Positions 52,847 to 63,367 of a stretch of 64,000 bases of DNA are shown piece after piece (position 1 is the first letter of the stretch; the number at the start of each line of letters is the position of its first letter). The translations under genes were made by a program, and so were the position numbers. The stretch is from Altererythrobacter sp. (GTDB lineage Bacteria > Pseudomonadota > Alphaproteobacteria > Sphingomonadales > Sphingomonadaceae): positions 124,001-188,000 of the forward strand of contig JAEULJ010000007.1 of assembly GCA_016793865.1 (NCBI GenBank), in the 5' to 3' direction. The notes beneath the pieces were generated by a model. The model did no database searches, was not told the origin of the DNA, and worked only from the letters and a program-made list of their open reading frames with translations.

Positions 52847-53695
52847 TCACGCCGCCTTCTTCGGCGCCAGATAGTCGAGCACCGTCGCCAGGGTATCCTT
52901 CAGCTCCTTGCGATGGACCACCATGTCCAGCATCCCGTGCTTGTGGAGGTATTCGGCGCGCTGGAAACCTTCGGGGAGCTGTTCCCGGATCGTGTCCTGG
53001 ATCACCCGCTGGCCGGCAAAGCCGATCAGCGCGCCCGGCTCAGCGATCTGGACGTCGCCAAGCATGGCATAGCTGGCGGTGACGCCTCCGGTGGTGGGAT
53101 CGGTCAGGATCACGACGTAGGGCAGGCCCGCGGCCTTGAGGCGGCGTGTCATCACCGTCGCCTTGGGCATCTGCATCAGGCTGAGGATGCCTTCCTGCAT
53201 ACGCGCGCCGCCGGCGGCGGTGACCACCACATAGGGCGCGCGCAGGCGCAGCGCGTGCTCGGCACCCTGGCAGAAGGCGGTTCCCACCGCCATGCCCATG
53301 CTGCCGCCCATGAAGCCGAAGTCTTGCACGCCTACCACGGCGGGAAGGCCCTCCACCGTGCCCTGGGCCACGGTGAAGGCATCGGGATGCGGGTTCTTGG
53401 CGCGGGCCTGCTTGAGCCGCTCGGTGTACTTCTTGGTGTCGCGGAACCGCAGCGGGTCTTCCTTCACCTCGGGCGAAGGCAGGATGCGGTATCCGGCGTC
53501 GAGCAGCAGGTCGAGCCGCGCGTCGGCCGACAGCCGGCCGTGGTGCTCGCAGCGCGGGCAGACGTCGAGATTGTCGTGATACTCGCGCGCGAACACCATC
53601 TCCTGGCAGCTCGGGCACTTGATCCACAAGGTGTCGTCGGTGGTGCGCTTGGGCACGAAGGGCAGCGAATTCCGCACGCGATTGAACCAGTTCAT
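52847..53695 (-). CDS. accD: acetyl-CoA carboxylase carboxyltransferase subunit beta
   Basis: 282 residues. The N-terminal zinc ribbon has Cys27, Cys30, Cys46 and Cys49 (CPSC, CPRC). The crotonase-fold domain has [29 protein letters not shown] and [17 protein letters not shown]. It forms malonyl-CoA with AccA, the committed step of fatty acid synthesis. Overlaps trpA by 4 bases (ATGA), the usual trpA-accD-folC order in this group. Confidence 0.96.
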   Translation of the reverse strand: MNWFNRVRNSLPFVPKRTTDDTLWIKCPSCQEMVFAREYHDNLDVCPRCEHHGRLSADARLDLLLDAGYRILPSPEVKEDPLRFRDTKKYTERLKQARAKNPHPDAFTVAQGTVEGLPAVVGVQDFGFMGGSMGMAVGTAFCQGAEHALRLRAPYVVVTAAGGARMQEGILSLMQMPKATVMTRRLKAAGLPYVVILTDPTTGGVTASYAMLGDVQIAEPGALIGFAGQRVIQDTIREQLPEGFQRAEYLHKHGMLDMVVHRKELKDTLATVLDYLAPKKAA

Positions 53696-54483
53696 GCGCG
53701 CAGCCTTTCCGCCGAATGCACCGCCTTGGCAAGACTCTCGGTCAGCGCGCGGAGATGGCGCGGCGCGTCGGCGCCATGTTCGCAGACCAGCTCGACCAGC
53801 GCGGAGCCGACCACCACGCCATCGGCGTGTTTCGCGATTTCAGCGGCTTGTTCCGGCTTCCTCACACCGAATCCAACTGCGACGGGGAGGTCGGTCGCCG
53901 CCTTGAGCCGGGCCACCGCCTCGGCGATGCTGGCGGTGGCGGCCTGCTGCTTGCCGGTAATTCCCGCGACCGAGACGTAGTAGAGGAAGCCCGCCGACCC
54001 CTCGAGCACCTGCGGCAGGCGCTTCGCATCGGTGGTGGGCGTGGCGAGCCGGATCGGGGCAATGCCCTTGGCGCGAAGCGCCGGGCCGAGCGCATCGTCC
54101 TCCTCGGGCGGGATATCGACGCAGATCACCCCATCCACGCCAGCCCTGGCGCACTCGGCGGCGAACCATTCCGGCCCGCGCCGCACCATCGGATTGGCAT
54201 AGCCCATCAGCACCAGCGGCACTTGCGGATGGCGCTCGCGGAACGCGGCGGCGATGCGGAACACATCGGCGGTGGTGGTCCCCACCCCGAGCGAGCGCAA
54301 ATTCGCCGCCTGGATCGCGGGCCCATCGGCCATCGGATCGGTGAACGGCATCCCCAGCTCGATCACATCCGCGCCGCCCGTGACCAGCGCATCGAGATTG
54401 GCCGTGGTGTCGCCGTCGCCCGCGGTAAGGAAGCAAACGAGGGCGGAGCGGGGCTTGGCGAATGCGCTGGAGAGGCGATTCAA
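53692..54483 (-). CDS. trpA: tryptophan synthase alpha subunit
   Basis: 263 residues, TIM barrel. Catalytic Glu lies in [16 protein letters not shown] and the other catalytic Asp near [29 protein letters not shown] and [11 protein letters not shown] bind phosphate. The start is TTG at 54483, overlapping the trpB stop as TTGA; no ATG or GTG is in frame at a sensible place. TrpA cleaves indole-3-glycerol phosphate and passes indole to TrpB. Confidence 0.94.
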   Translation of the reverse strand: MNRLSSAFAKPRSALVCFLTAGDGDTTANLDALVTGGADVIELGMPFTDPMADGPAIQAANLRSLGVGTTTADVFRIAAAFRERHPQVPLVLMGYANPMVRRGPEWFAAECARAGVDGVICVDIPPEEDDALGPALRAKGIAPIRLATPTTDAKRLPQVLEGSAGFLYYVSVAGITGKQQAATASIAEAVARLKAATDLPVAVGFGVRKPEQAAEIAKHADGVVVGSALVELVCEHGADAPRHLRALTESLAKAVHSAERLRA

Positions 54484-55691
54484 ATCTCCACTCCCAGCTT
54501 CTCGGCCACGGTGAAGATGTCCTTGTCGCCCCGGCCGCAGAGGTTGGCGAGGATGATCTGGTCGCGGTCCATGTCCTTCGCGCGCTTCGCGACGGCGGCG
54601 ATGGCGTGGCTCGGTTCCAAAGCGGGGATGATGCCCTCGGTGCGGCACAGGAGCTGGAACGCTTCGAGCGCCTCGTCGTCGGTGACCGCGGTGTATTCGA
54701 CGCGGCCGATGTCCTTGAGCCAGGCGTGCTCGGGGCCGATGCCGGGATAGTCGAGCCCGGCGCTGATCGAGTGGCCCTCGGTGATCTGGCCGTCTTCGTC
54801 CTGGAGCAGGTAGGTCCGGTTGCCGTGGAGCACGCCCGGCGCGCCGCCGAGGAGGCTGGCGGCGTGCTGGCTGTCGAGGCCGTAGCCCGCTGCCTCGACC
54901 CCCAACATCGCCACGTCGGCATCGTCGAGGAAGGGGTGGAACAGCCCAAGCGCGTTGGAGCCGCCGCCGATCGCCGCCACCAGCAAATCGGGCAGGCGAT
55001 TGATCCGGCTCAGCATCTGCGCGCGCGCTTCCTTGCCGATCACGCTCTGGAAGTCCCGCACCAGCTCGGGATAGGGATGCGGCCCCGCCGCGGTGCCGAT
55101 GATGTAGAAGGTGTCGTGGACGTTCGCGACCCAGTCGCGCAGCCCCTCGTTCATCGCGTCCTTGAGTGTCGCCGCGCCACTGGTGACCGGGATCACCTCG
55201 GCGCCGAGCAGCTTCATGCGGAACACATTGGGCTGCTGCCGGACTACATCGGTCGCGCCCATGTAGATGACGCAAGGCAGGCCGAAGCGCGCGCAGACGG
55301 TGGCGGTGGCGACCCCGTGCTGCCCCGCGCCGGTTTCGGCGATGATGCGCGTCTTGCCCATCCGCATCGCCAGCAGGATCTGGCCGATACAGTTGTTGAT
55401 CTTGTGCGCGCCGGTGTGGTTGAGCTCGTCGCGCTTGAACCAGATTTGCGCGCCTCCGAGAGCCTCGGTCAGCCGCTCCGCGAAATAGAGCGGGCTGGGC
55501 CGGCCCACGTAATGTTCAAGCAAATCATCGAATTGCGCCTGAAAGCTCGGATCGTTCTGAGCTTTGCGATATTCGCGCTCGAGATCGAGGATCAGCGGCA
55601 TCAGCGTCTCGGCGACATAGCGCCCGCCGTAGTCGCCAAAGTGCCCGCGTTCGTCCGGTTGGGTGCGGAAGGAGTTCGCTTGTTCGGTCAT
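54480..55691 (-). CDS. trpB: tryptophan synthase beta subunit
   Basis: 403 residues. The PLP lysine is in [47 protein letters not shown] (PLP phosphate loop) and [14 protein letters not shown] are family blocks. The ATG at 55691 overlaps the trpF stop. It makes tryptophan from indole and serine. Confidence 0.97.
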   Translation of the reverse strand: MTEQANSFRTQPDERGHFGDYGGRYVAETLMPLILDLEREYRKAQNDPSFQAQFDDLLEHYVGRPSPLYFAERLTEALGGAQIWFKRDELNHTGAHKINNCIGQILLAMRMGKTRIIAETGAGQHGVATATVCARFGLPCVIYMGATDVVRQQPNVFRMKLLGAEVIPVTSGAATLKDAMNEGLRDWVANVHDTFYIIGTAAGPHPYPELVRDFQSVIGKEARAQMLSRINRLPDLLVAAIGGGSNALGLFHPFLDDADVAMLGVEAAGYGLDSQHAASLLGGAPGVLHGNRTYLLQDEDGQITEGHSISAGLDYPGIGPEHAWLKDIGRVEYTAVTDDEALEAFQLLCRTEGIIPALEPSHAIAAVAKRAKDMDRDQIILANLCGRGDKDIFTVAEKLGVEI

Positions 55692-56323
55692 GCCTGCCGC
55701 ACCGCATCGCAAAAGGCGCGGATCAGGTCCACGTTCTTCTCGCCCGGTGCGGTCTCCAGCCCGCTGGAGGCGTCGACCAGCGGCGCTCCGGTGCGCGCGA
55801 TCGCCTCGCCCACATTGCCGGGCGAAAGCCCCCCGGCCAGCGCCCAGGGCATGAACGGCTCCCAGCCTTCCAGCAGTTCCCATTGCGCCACCACGCCATT
55901 GCCGCCGGGCAGCGCCTTGGCCGGGGAATCGAACAACAGCCGGTCGCAGCTGTCCGCGAAGGCGCGGGCGCGGTCCAGCGTGCCGGCATCCTTCAGGCCG
56001 AAGCTGCGCCAGCATTCCACGCCCACTGTCTTGCGGATCAGCGCGATCCATTCTGCCGTTTCGCTGCCGTGGAACTGGATCACATCGGGGCGGACGGCAT
56101 CATAGGCGCGGGCGAGCTGTTCGGGCTGCATCGCCACCGTCACCAGCACCAGCTTCACGCTCTCCGGTACGCGCCGCCGCAGCCGCGCGGTATCTTCGAG
56201 CGGCAGGTGGCGTGGGCTCTTCTCGTAATGGACGAAGCCGACATGGGTGGCGCCCGCATCGACCGCCGCATCGAGCGTTTCGGGCGTCGAGAGCCCGCAA
56301 ATCTTGATCTGGGTATCAGCCAT
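55688..56323 (-). CDS. trpF: phosphoribosylanthranilate isomerase
   Basis: 211 residues. [25 protein letters not shown] and [14 protein letters not shown] are diagnostic, and the barrel ends with [11 protein letters not shown] and [21 protein letters not shown]. It catalyses the Amadori rearrangement in tryptophan synthesis. The cysteine in ICG is the general base. First gene of trpF-trpB-trpA; trpC, trpD and trpE are not in this window. Confidence 0.95.
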   Translation of the reverse strand: MADTQIKICGLSTPETLDAAVDAGATHVGFVHYEKSPRHLPLEDTARLRRRVPESVKLVLVTVAMQPEQLARAYDAVRPDVIQFHGSETAEWIALIRKTVGVECWRSFGLKDAGTLDRARAFADSCDRLLFDSPAKALPGGNGVVAQWELLEGWEPFMPWALAGGLSPGNVGEAIARTGAPLVDASSGLETAPGEKNVDLIRAFCDAVRQA

Positions 56324-56341
56324 CGCCGCCGCCCCTAGACC

Positions 56342-56848
56342 TCAGACCAGCGGCTTGGCCAGCACGGCCATGAAATAGGGCGGATCGAGCGGCACGGGGA
56401 ACGGGCGCCGCTCGCCGGTGATCCGCCATCCGCGCCGCACGTAATAGGCGATCAGTTCCGCCCGTTGCTCGATCACCGTCATCTCGATCGTCGTGCAGCC
56501 GAACACCTCGCGGGCATGGACCTCCGCGGCCTCCATCAACCGCCGCCCAAGCTGTTCGCCCTGCCGTGCCGGTTCGATGCAAAGCAGGCCGAGATAGGCC
56601 AGGCCGCGCCCCCGATCGGCCACATTGACGCAGCCGAGCGGCTCGCCGCGCTCGAACAGGGCAAGCAGCACCTGCCGCGGATCGGCCACGATGGCCTGCA
56701 GGGCCGGAAGGTCGGTGCGCGTGTCGGACAGGAGATCGGCTTCGTGCGTCCAGCCCAGTCGCGCGCTGTCGCCGCGATAGGCGCGCTCGATCACGCGGTG
56801 CAGGGCCGGCAACTCGGTCGGCGCGACAGGGCGGATCTCGTGGGGCAC
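56342..56848 (-). CDS. GNAT-family N-acetyltransferase
   Basis: 168 residues. A GNAT fold with acetyl-CoA loop EPARQGEQLGRRLMEAAE and C-terminal AELIAYYVRRGWRITGERRPF. The start is GTG, overlapping the VOC gene stop by one base. The substrate is unknown. It sits between biosynthetic genes (pyrF and trpF), which do not point to a role. Confidence 0.88.
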   Translation of the reverse strand: MPHEIRPVAPTELPALHRVIERAYRGDSARLGWTHEADLLSDTRTDLPALQAIVADPRQVLLALFERGEPLGCVNVADRGRGLAYLGLLCIEPARQGEQLGRRLMEAAEVHAREVFGCTTIEMTVIEQRAELIAYYVRRGWRITGERRPFPVPLDPPYFMAVLAKPLV

Positions 56849-57213
56849 TAATCCTCGTTCTGGATCAGCCGCAGCAGAGTTCCGTCGGGATCGAGCAGAT
56901 AGGCGATGGTGAGCCCGCTGGCTTCGCGGCGGGGCGCATGAAAGCGCGGATGGCCCTGCTCCGCCTCCGCTATCCCGGCGGCGCGGACGGCATTCATCAT
57001 CGCATCCAGATCGTCCAGCCGCAGGCAGCAGCCGAAGCTGCTGCCGAGGGGGTCGAGGTCGGGGAAGGGGAAGAACTCCAGTGTGGCGTCGCCGCGCTCC
57101 AGGATCATCCAGCCATCGCCCTTGTCGGAGGTGCTGAAGCCGAGAGCGTGGTAGAACGCCTCGCTCGCGGCGAAGTCGCGTGCGGGGAGATTGGGGGTGG
57201 CGCTGTCGGTCAC
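56848..57213 (-). CDS. bleomycin-resistance-like VOC protein
   Basis: 121 residues, one VOC domain: LPARDFAASEAFYHALGFST, ERGDATLEFFPFPDLDP, CCLRLDDLDAMMNAV and YLLDPDGTLLRLIQNE. Closest in look to bleomycin/glyoxalase resistance proteins that bind drugs. The start is GTG, four bases after the pyrF stop codon. Together with the GNAT gene it may form a small resistance pair, but no substrate is known. Confidence 0.87.
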   Translation of the reverse strand: MTDSATPNLPARDFAASEAFYHALGFSTSDKGDGWMILERGDATLEFFPFPDLDPLGSSFGCCLRLDDLDAMMNAVRAAGIAEAEQGHPRFHAPRREASGLTIAYLLDPDGTLLRLIQNED

Positions 57214-57217
57214 GGGG

Positions 57218-57892
57218 CTAGAGCGTCGCCTCGATAGCCCGTGCTGCCGCGAGCGGATCTTCCGCGCGGGTGATGGGCCGACCGATGACCAGAACGCTCG
57301 CGCCATCGTCGCGGGCCTGGCGGGGGGTGACGGTGCGCTTCTGGTCGGCGGCATCGGCCCCGGCCGGGCGCAGGCCGGGCACCACCAGGAAGCCGTCCTT
57401 CCAGCGCTCGTGGACCGCCTTCACTTCCTTGCCGGAGCAGACAACACCGTCGAGGCCTGCCTCGCGCGCCAGATCGGTCAACCGCAACACCTGATCGTGG
57501 GGCGTGCCGTCGATGCCGGTGCGTGCGAGATCGCGCTCGTCGAGGCTGGTCAGCATGGTCACGGCGACCACCCGAGTGTGTTCGCCCGCGGCAGCCTTGG
57601 CATCCTCCATCATCGCCCGGCCTCCGCTGGCGTGGATGGTCACGATGGCGGGTTCCAGCACGTGGATGGCCTGGATCGCCCGCGCCACGGTGTTGGGAAT
57701 GTCGTGCAGCTTGAGATCGAGGAAGATCGGCAAGCCGAGCCCGGCCAGGGTGTGGACGCCATGCGCGCCGTGGGCACAGAAGAACTCCAGCCCCAGCTTC
57801 ACGCCCCCGATGTGCGCGCGGACCTTGCCCGCCAGCTCCTTCGCCTCCCGCAGTTGGGGGAGGTCCAGTGCGAGATAGACCGGGTTGCTCAC
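57218..57892 (-). CDS. pyrF: orotidine 5'-phosphate decarboxylase
   Basis: 224 residues. The catalytic cluster is FLDLKLHDIPNTV (Asp-x-Lys-x2-Asp), and VVPGLRPAG and VIGRPITRAEDP form the phosphate site. It makes UMP from OMP. The GTG at 57892 overlaps the lapA stop (GTGA); longer readings run antisense to no real gene and lack support. Confidence 0.95.
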   Translation of the reverse strand: MSNPVYLALDLPQLREAKELAGKVRAHIGGVKLGLEFFCAHGAHGVHTLAGLGLPIFLDLKLHDIPNTVARAIQAIHVLEPAIVTIHASGGRAMMEDAKAAAGEHTRVVAVTMLTSLDERDLARTGIDGTPHDQVLRLTDLAREAGLDGVVCSGKEVKAVHERWKDGFLVVPGLRPAGADAADQKRTVTPRQARDDGASVLVIGRPITRAEDPLAAARAIEATL

Positions 57893-58209
57893 GGAAGCGG
57901 GGCGGGCGGCGGTGTATAGGGCGGCGTTGCGGGCGAGGAATCGGGGGTGCGGGCTACAGGCGAGTGCTGAGCCCGAGCGGCGGTCTCGAGCTGCGCGATC
58001 CGGCGCTTGAGCCGCCATTTGGTGCCGCGGTGAAGCAGCCAGGTGGGCACCAGCCCCAGCAGGAAGGCGGCGATCACCAGCGCCGGCACCCGCGTCTCGA
58101 CCACGAGATTGGTCCAGATCTGTACCTCCACCGGGTTCCAGTTGAAAGCGGTGAAAATGACCAGCGCGGCCAGGACCAGAACCCAGAAGAATGTGCGAAG
58201 GAATTGCAT
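57889..58209 (-). CDS. LapA-domain (DUF1049) membrane protein
   Basis: 106 residues. Two hydrophobic helices (LRTFFWVLVLAALVIFTAF and VPALVIAAFLLGLVPTWLL) flank WNPVEVQIW, the family pattern for LapA, which helps control lipopolysaccharide assembly and LpxC turnover. The rest is a basic helix (RGTKWRLKRRIAQLE) and a Pro-rich tail. It starts the unit that runs through pyrF and trp to folC. Confidence 0.88.
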   Translation of the reverse strand: MQFLRTFFWVLVLAALVIFTAFNWNPVEVQIWTNLVVETRVPALVIAAFLLGLVPTWLLHRGTKWRLKRRIAQLETAARAQHSPVARTPDSSPATPPYTPPPAPLP

Positions 58210-58265
58210 GGGTCCGGCTCCCGCTTGACGACGGCGAATGTGCTAACCCGGCGTGGCGCGACCGT

Positions 58266-59576
58266 CTAGCCGAATACCCGCGCGAAGATCGTGTCCACGT
58301 GTTTGAAATGATAGGCGAGGTCGAACTTCTCTTCCAGTTCGCCGGCCGGCAGCGCCGCGGTAACGTCCGGGTCGGCCTTGAGCAGGTCGAGAAGCTGGAG
58401 GCGTCCGTCCGATTCCCACACCTTCATCGCGTTGCGCTGGACCAGCCGATAGGCATCGTCGCGGGTGAGACCGGCCTGGGTGAGGGCGAGCAGGACGCGC
58501 TGTGAGTGAACCAGCCCGCCCATGCGGTCCATGTTGGCCTGCATCCGCTCGGGATAGACCAGCAGCTTCTCGACCACCCCGGTCAGCCGCGCCAGCGCGA
58601 AATCGAGCGTGATGGTGGCGTCGGGCCCGATGAACCGTTCGACCGAGGAATGGCTGATATCGCGCTCGTGCCACAAGGCCACGTTCTCCAGCGCGGGCAG
58701 GGCATAGGCACGGATCATGCGGGCCTGGCCGGTGAGGTTCTCGGTCAGGATCGGGTTGCGCTTGTGGGGCATCGCCGAACTGCCCTTCTGGCCGGGGGAG
58801 AAATACTCCTCGGCTTCCAGCACCTCGGTGCGCTGGAGATGGCGGATCTCGATAGCGAGCCGCTCCACCGAACCGGCGATCACGGCAAGCGTGGCGAAGA
58901 ACATCGCGTGGCGATCGCGCGGGATAACCTGGGTGCTGACCGGCTCCACCGTCAGCCCCAGCTTCCCGGCGACATACGCCTCCACCTGGGGGTCGATATT
59001 GGCGAAGGTCCCGACCGCTCCCGAGATCGCGCAGGTGGCGATTTCAGCGCGTGCCGCCTCCAGCCGTGCCTTGCATCGCCCGAACTCCGCATGGGCCTGT
59101 GCCAGCTTGAGGCCGAAGGTCACCGGCTCGGCGTGAATGCCGTGGCTGCGCCCGATGGTTGGCGTGTATCTGTGCTCCTCGGCGCGCGTCCGCAGCGCCG
59201 CGAGCAAGCCGTCGAGATCGGCGATCAGCAGGTCGCTGGCGCGTGCGAGCTGGACAGCCAGCGTGGTGTCGAGCACGTCGCTGCTGGTCATGCCCTGGTG
59301 CATGAAGCGGGCCTCCGGGCCCACCTGGTCGGCCACCCAATCGAGGAAGGCGATCACATCATGCTTGAGCACCGCTTCCCTGGCGTCGATCGCGGCGACG
59401 TCGATCGCAGGCTCTGTCGCCCACCAGTCCCACAGCGCCCGCACCGCGCTTTCAGGCACCACACCCAGTTCGGCCAGCTTCTGCGTGGCATGGGCCTCGA
59501 TCTCGAACCAGATGCGATAGCGGGCCTCCGGCTCCCACAGCGCGGTCATCTGCGGGCGGGCATAGCGGGGGATCAT
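58266..59576 (-). CDS. purB: adenylosuccinate lyase
   Basis: 436 residues, of the short class. The catalytic serine is in the flexible loop [16 protein letters not shown], and the catalytic histidine in [33 protein letters not shown] and [13 protein letters not shown] are the other conserved blocks. It works twice in purine synthesis. The second Met (59576, [10 protein letters not shown]) is the family start; the Met codon before it is possible. Confidence 0.96.
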   Translation of the reverse strand: MIPRYARPQMTALWEPEARYRIWFEIEAHATQKLAELGVVPESAVRALWDWWATEPAIDVAAIDAREAVLKHDVIAFLDWVADQVGPEARFMHQGMTSSDVLDTTLAVQLARASDLLIADLDGLLAALRTRAEEHRYTPTIGRSHGIHAEPVTFGLKLAQAHAEFGRCKARLEAARAEIATCAISGAVGTFANIDPQVEAYVAGKLGLTVEPVSTQVIPRDRHAMFFATLAVIAGSVERLAIEIRHLQRTEVLEAEEYFSPGQKGSSAMPHKRNPILTENLTGQARMIRAYALPALENVALWHERDISHSSVERFIGPDATITLDFALARLTGVVEKLLVYPERMQANMDRMGGLVHSQRVLLALTQAGLTRDDAYRLVQRNAMKVWESDGRLQLLDLLKADPDVTAALPAGELEEKFDLAYHFKHVDTIFARVFG

Positions 59577-59758
59577 CATCGACTCCGTGGCGAGGTAGGG
59601 CGGGGAGCGGCTAGGGCCACGACGCGTCCAAGGCAAGGCGGGTGGCATACCGGGCTTCCATGCCGTTCTGCGGTGAGCTGAGGCTGACGCGCGACGACTT
59701 GCCTTTCGTCACGGGCATAATAGAGTGTGCCGACTGGCACTGTGTTGGGGGCGATCCT

Positions 59759-62554
59759 TTGAAGCTGCGATATTTTCTCTCTGCTGCCACCACGGCGGCC
59801 GCCTTCCTCACCGTGCCTGCCGTGGCCGGCGAAACCGTACTTTATGGGCCCGCGCCAAGCTGGGTTGTTCCCGCCGATTTCGCCGCCGCGCAGGCCACGG
59901 GCGAGACACTGGTGCTGATCGACGAGCAGGCGCGGATGGAAGGTGGCACCGTCGCAACCTTCACCGATGTGGCCTACCGGATCGACAATCCCGAGGCGCT
60001 GACCAAGGCGGGCACGCTCCAGCTTGGCTGGATGCCCGACAAGGGCGATCTTACCGTCCATCGGCTGGAGATCTACCGGGACGGCAAACCGCTCGATCTG
60101 GTGGCGCAGGGGGTGAAATACACCGTCTTGCGGCGCGAAACCGCGCTGGAGAAGCGCAGCCTCAACGGCGCACTCACCGCCACGGTCGCGGTGCCGGGGC
60201 TCAAGGTGGGCGATGTGCTGCGCTTCAGCCAGACGATCACCACGCGCGACCAGGCGCTGGGGGAGGCGATGCAGTTCGGTGACCAGCTTCCGGCGCTACC
60301 CAACAAGGTGGGATTCGGGCGAATCGCGGCAAGCTGGCCCGCGTCCGCCCCGATGGCGTGGCGCGCCGGGCCGGATGTCACCCTGCCTCCGCCCGTGGAG
60401 GCCGGCGGCTACAAGACCCTGACCGCGCTGCTGCCGATAGCCAAGCGCAATGATCAGCCCGAGAATGCCCCCGCGCGCTTCACCCTGCCGCCGCTGATGC
60501 AGGTGGCCAGCTTTGCGGACTGGCGCGATGTGTCGAGGCGCATGGCACCGCACTTCGGCACCGAGGGGGCGATCGCGCCCGGTAGCCCGCTTGCGGCGCA
60601 GGTGGCGGCCATCGCCGCCCGCAGCGCCGATCCGCGTGCCCGCGCCGCTGCCGCCCTTCAACTGGTGCAGGACGATGTCGCCTATCTGCTCAACGGGATG
60701 AATGGCGGAAACTATCTGCCCCAGTCGGTGTCGGGCACCTGGGCCAACCGCTATGGCGACTGCAAGGCGAAGTCGCTGCTGCTGCTGGCCATGCTGCGCG
60801 CAATGAACATCGAAAGCGAGGCGGTGCTGGTCCGGACCAAGACCGGCGATGCGCTGTCCGAGCTGCTGCCGATGGCGGCCGCGTTCGATCACATGATCGT
60901 GCGGGCCAGCATCGACGGGCGCGACTACTGGCTCGACGGCACCGACCTCGGCATCCGCCTCGACACCATGGAGGAGGTGCCGCCCTTCTTCTATGCGCTG
61001 CCCTTGCGGCCGGGTGGCGCCGATCTGATGCCGGTAACCCAGCGCTGGCCCTCCGCGAAGGACCGGATCACCACGGTGACCTATGACTACCGCGCCGGCG
61101 TGGACATGCCCGTGCTGTACGAAGCGAAGGTGGAGATGCGCGGCCAGATGGCCATCGCGGTGCGTGCGCAGGCCGATAACAAGGACCCGCAAGCCCGCCT
61201 GGCCTATGCCGAACAGGTGCTGGACGATCTGGTGGGTGACGGCGTCGTCTATCAGGCCAGGCTTGCCTATGACGAGGCGAGCGGTGTCGGCACGGTTACC
61301 GCCAAGGGCCTGCTCAGTTCGGGGTTTGAATTCGAGCGGGGGCGCGGGAAGCTGTCGCTCGACCTGCCCAGCACCGGTCTCTCTTTCGCGCCGGATCGCG
61401 CGCGTGCCGCGTGGAAATCCATTCCCTACGCCGTGGGCGGCCCGTTTGGTTCAGCCATGGATATGACCGTCCTGCTCCCGGAGGACGGGGGCGCGCTGGA
61501 CCTGGGCGGGCTCGGCAATTTCGAGGGTGAGGCGGCGGGCACCCGCGTCCGCCGCAACTCCACGCTTGTTCCCGGCAAGCTCCATATCGTGGACGAGGCC
61601 GTGCGCGTGCCGGCCGAGATCCCGGTCGCCGAGTTCGCCGCGCAGCGCGCTGCGGTTTCCCGGCTCAATGCAGGCGATCCAGTGCTTCGCACCTCCGCTG
61701 CGCCGGTCAGGTATTGGATGCTCGACCCGGCAGTGGCGCGCAAGCGCATAGCTGCGCTGCAGCCGGCCTATGACGCGATCATTGCGCTCGATCCCGCCCA
61801 GGCATGGCGGTATTCGAACCGCGCGAAGCTGTTCCAGCTCGGCCCGGATCTCAAGCGCGCGCTGGCGGACCACGACAAGGCTATCGCGCTCGAGCCCGAC
61901 GCCGAGAGCTATGCCCAGCGCTCGGCTCTCCGCATGGAACTGGGCGACCTGCCCGGTGCGCTGGCCGACGCGCGTGAGGCCTATGCGCTCGAAGCGACGG
62001 CCGGATATGCGCGAAGCGTGGCCAGTCTCCTGGCGCGTCAAGGCAAGGGGGGAGAGGCGCTCGCAGTGCTCGAGCCCTTCGACCTCGCGGGTGACGAGCG
62101 GGTGAATCTGATGCTTGCCCGTGCCGAGCTCATGGGCGAGGGCGGCAAGGCCGACGAAGGCTGGGCACTGCTCGAGGAAGCCGCAGGCGAGCGCCCGGGC
62201 GACGCTGGAGTGCTCAACGCGCAGTGCTGGTTCATGGGCAACTGGTCCTACCGCCTCGATAGCGCCGACGAGCTTTGCGACCGTGCCGTGAAGGCCGGTT
62301 CCTACAATGCGGGTGTCCTCGATAGCCGGGCGCTCGTGCACTATCGTCGGGGCCAACGGCAGGAGGCGATGAGCGATCTGCAGGCCGCGCTCGCCGACAA
62401 TCCAGGCCAGAGCACCAGCCTCTATCTGCGCGGGCTCATCGCGATCGAGGATGGGAAGCAGGTCGAGGGCGAGCGCGACATCGCGGCAGCCACGCGGCTC
62501 TACGGCGGCATCGCGGCTTATTTCGCGCGGTTCGGGCTCAAGAGCGGGAAATAG
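59759..62554 (+). CDS. secreted DUF3857/transglutaminase-like protein with TPR repeats
   Basis: 931 residues. A TTG at 59759 after GGGGGCGATCC starts a signal sequence (KLRYFLSAATTAAAFLTVPA). Residues about 40-250 are the DUF3857 beta domain, followed by a transglutaminase-like core with Cys335 (RYGDCKAKS), His378 (FDHMIV) and Asp393 (YWLDGTD), the full papain-like triad. The C-terminal 250 residues are tetratricopeptide-like repeats (AWRYSNRAKLFQLG, AQRSALRMELGDLPGAL). It is probably periplasmic. Proteins of this type occur in Bacteroidetes and proteobacteria; the substrate is unknown. Stands alone between purB and radC. Confidence 0.85.
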   Translation: MKLRYFLSAATTAAAFLTVPAVAGETVLYGPAPSWVVPADFAAAQATGETLVLIDEQARMEGGTVATFTDVAYRIDNPEALTKAGTLQLGWMPDKGDLTVHRLEIYRDGKPLDLVAQGVKYTVLRRETALEKRSLNGALTATVAVPGLKVGDVLRFSQTITTRDQALGEAMQFGDQLPALPNKVGFGRIAASWPASAPMAWRAGPDVTLPPPVEAGGYKTLTALLPIAKRNDQPENAPARFTLPPLMQVASFADWRDVSRRMAPHFGTEGAIAPGSPLAAQVAAIAARSADPRARAAAALQLVQDDVAYLLNGMNGGNYLPQSVSGTWANRYGDCKAKSLLLLAMLRAMNIESEAVLVRTKTGDALSELLPMAAAFDHMIVRASIDGRDYWLDGTDLGIRLDTMEEVPPFFYALPLRPGGADLMPVTQRWPSAKDRITTVTYDYRAGVDMPVLYEAKVEMRGQMAIAVRAQADNKDPQARLAYAEQVLDDLVGDGVVYQARLAYDEASGVGTVTAKGLLSSGFEFERGRGKLSLDLPSTGLSFAPDRARAAWKSIPYAVGGPFGSAMDMTVLLPEDGGALDLGGLGNFEGEAAGTRVRRNSTLVPGKLHIVDEAVRVPAEIPVAEFAAQRAAVSRLNAGDPVLRTSAAPVRYWMLDPAVARKRIAALQPAYDAIIALDPAQAWRYSNRAKLFQLGPDLKRALADHDKAIALEPDAESYAQRSALRMELGDLPGALADAREAYALEATAGYARSVASLLARQGKGGEALAVLEPFDLAGDERVNLMLARAELMGEGGKADEGWALLEEAAGERPGDAGVLNAQCWFMGNWSYRLDSADELCDRAVKAGSYNAGVLDSRALVHYRRGQRQEAMSDLQAALADNPGQSTSLYLRGLIAIEDGKQVEGERDIAAATRLYGGIAAYFARFGLKSGK

Positions 62555-62597
62555 CGCGCCGGCTTTGCGTCGGGAGGGAAGCGGATAGCCCCCGCAC

Positions 62598-63296
62598 TCA
62601 GATCAGCCCCTTGGCCCGCAGGCTCACGTGACCGGTGCCGCCGATAATGACGTGATCGTGAACCACGATGCCGAGATGCCGCCCGGCTTCGGCGATGCGA
62701 TGGGTGATGGCGATATCGGCGCGGCTGGGCTCTGGGCTGCCGCTGGGGTGGTTGTGGACTAGGATCAAAGCGGTCGCGCCAATGTCGAGCCCCTTGCGGA
62801 TCACCTCGCGCGGGTGGATCGCGGCCTCGTCGATCGTGCCCTCCGCTGCGGCGTGGTCGAGGATGAGCTGGTTGCGCGCGTTGAGGTAGAGCACCCGGAC
62901 CCGCTCGTGCGTGAGGCTGGCCATGTCGATGGCGAGATAGTCGAGCAGCGCCTGCCAGCTTGCCAGCACCGGCTGGTCGGCGACCTTGCCCCGCGCCATC
63001 CGTCGGGCGGCGAGGCCCACGCTTCTTAGCGCCGCGGCACCGGCCAGGCCCACGCCTTTAACCTCCTGCAAGGCGTGGGGGTCGGCATCGAGCACGGCGG
63101 CGAAGGAACCGAAACGGGCGATCAGCGCCTTCGCGGCGGGCTTGGTGTCCCCCTGTCGCACTCCGGCGAACAGCAGGAATTCGAGCAGTTCGTAATCGGC
63201 CAGCGCATCCGCGCCGCCGCCCAGCAGACGCTCGCGCAGCCGCGCTCGGTGTCCGGTGCCGGCGTGGCCTGCGGCCTTGTCGTCACCCTTCGGCAA
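62598..63296 (-). CDS. radC: RadC-like JAB/MPN domain protein
   Basis: 232 residues. An N-terminal helix-hairpin-helix region (LQEVKGVGLAGAAALRSVG) is followed by the JAMM metalloprotease-like site EVIRKGLDIGATALILVHNH with PSGSPEPSRAD, ending in VHDHVIIGG. Metal ligands are the histidines of HNHPSG and the later Asp. Despite the name, the part RadC plays in repair is doubtful. Its start overlaps nothing; the divergent YdbH-like gene starts 72 bases away. Confidence 0.94.
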   Translation of the reverse strand: MPKGDDKAAGHAGTGHRARLRERLLGGGADALADYELLEFLLFAGVRQGDTKPAAKALIARFGSFAAVLDADPHALQEVKGVGLAGAAALRSVGLAARRMARGKVADQPVLASWQALLDYLAIDMASLTHERVRVLYLNARNQLILDHAAAEGTIDEAAIHPREVIRKGLDIGATALILVHNHPSGSPEPSRADIAITHRIAEAGRHLGIVVHDHVIIGGTGHVSLRAKGLI

Positions 63297-63367
63297 CCAT
63301 CATCCTCCGAGCGCGTTTCACGACACGCGCATTGCCTTCCGCGCGGACGGCGCGCAAGCGGGGACGA

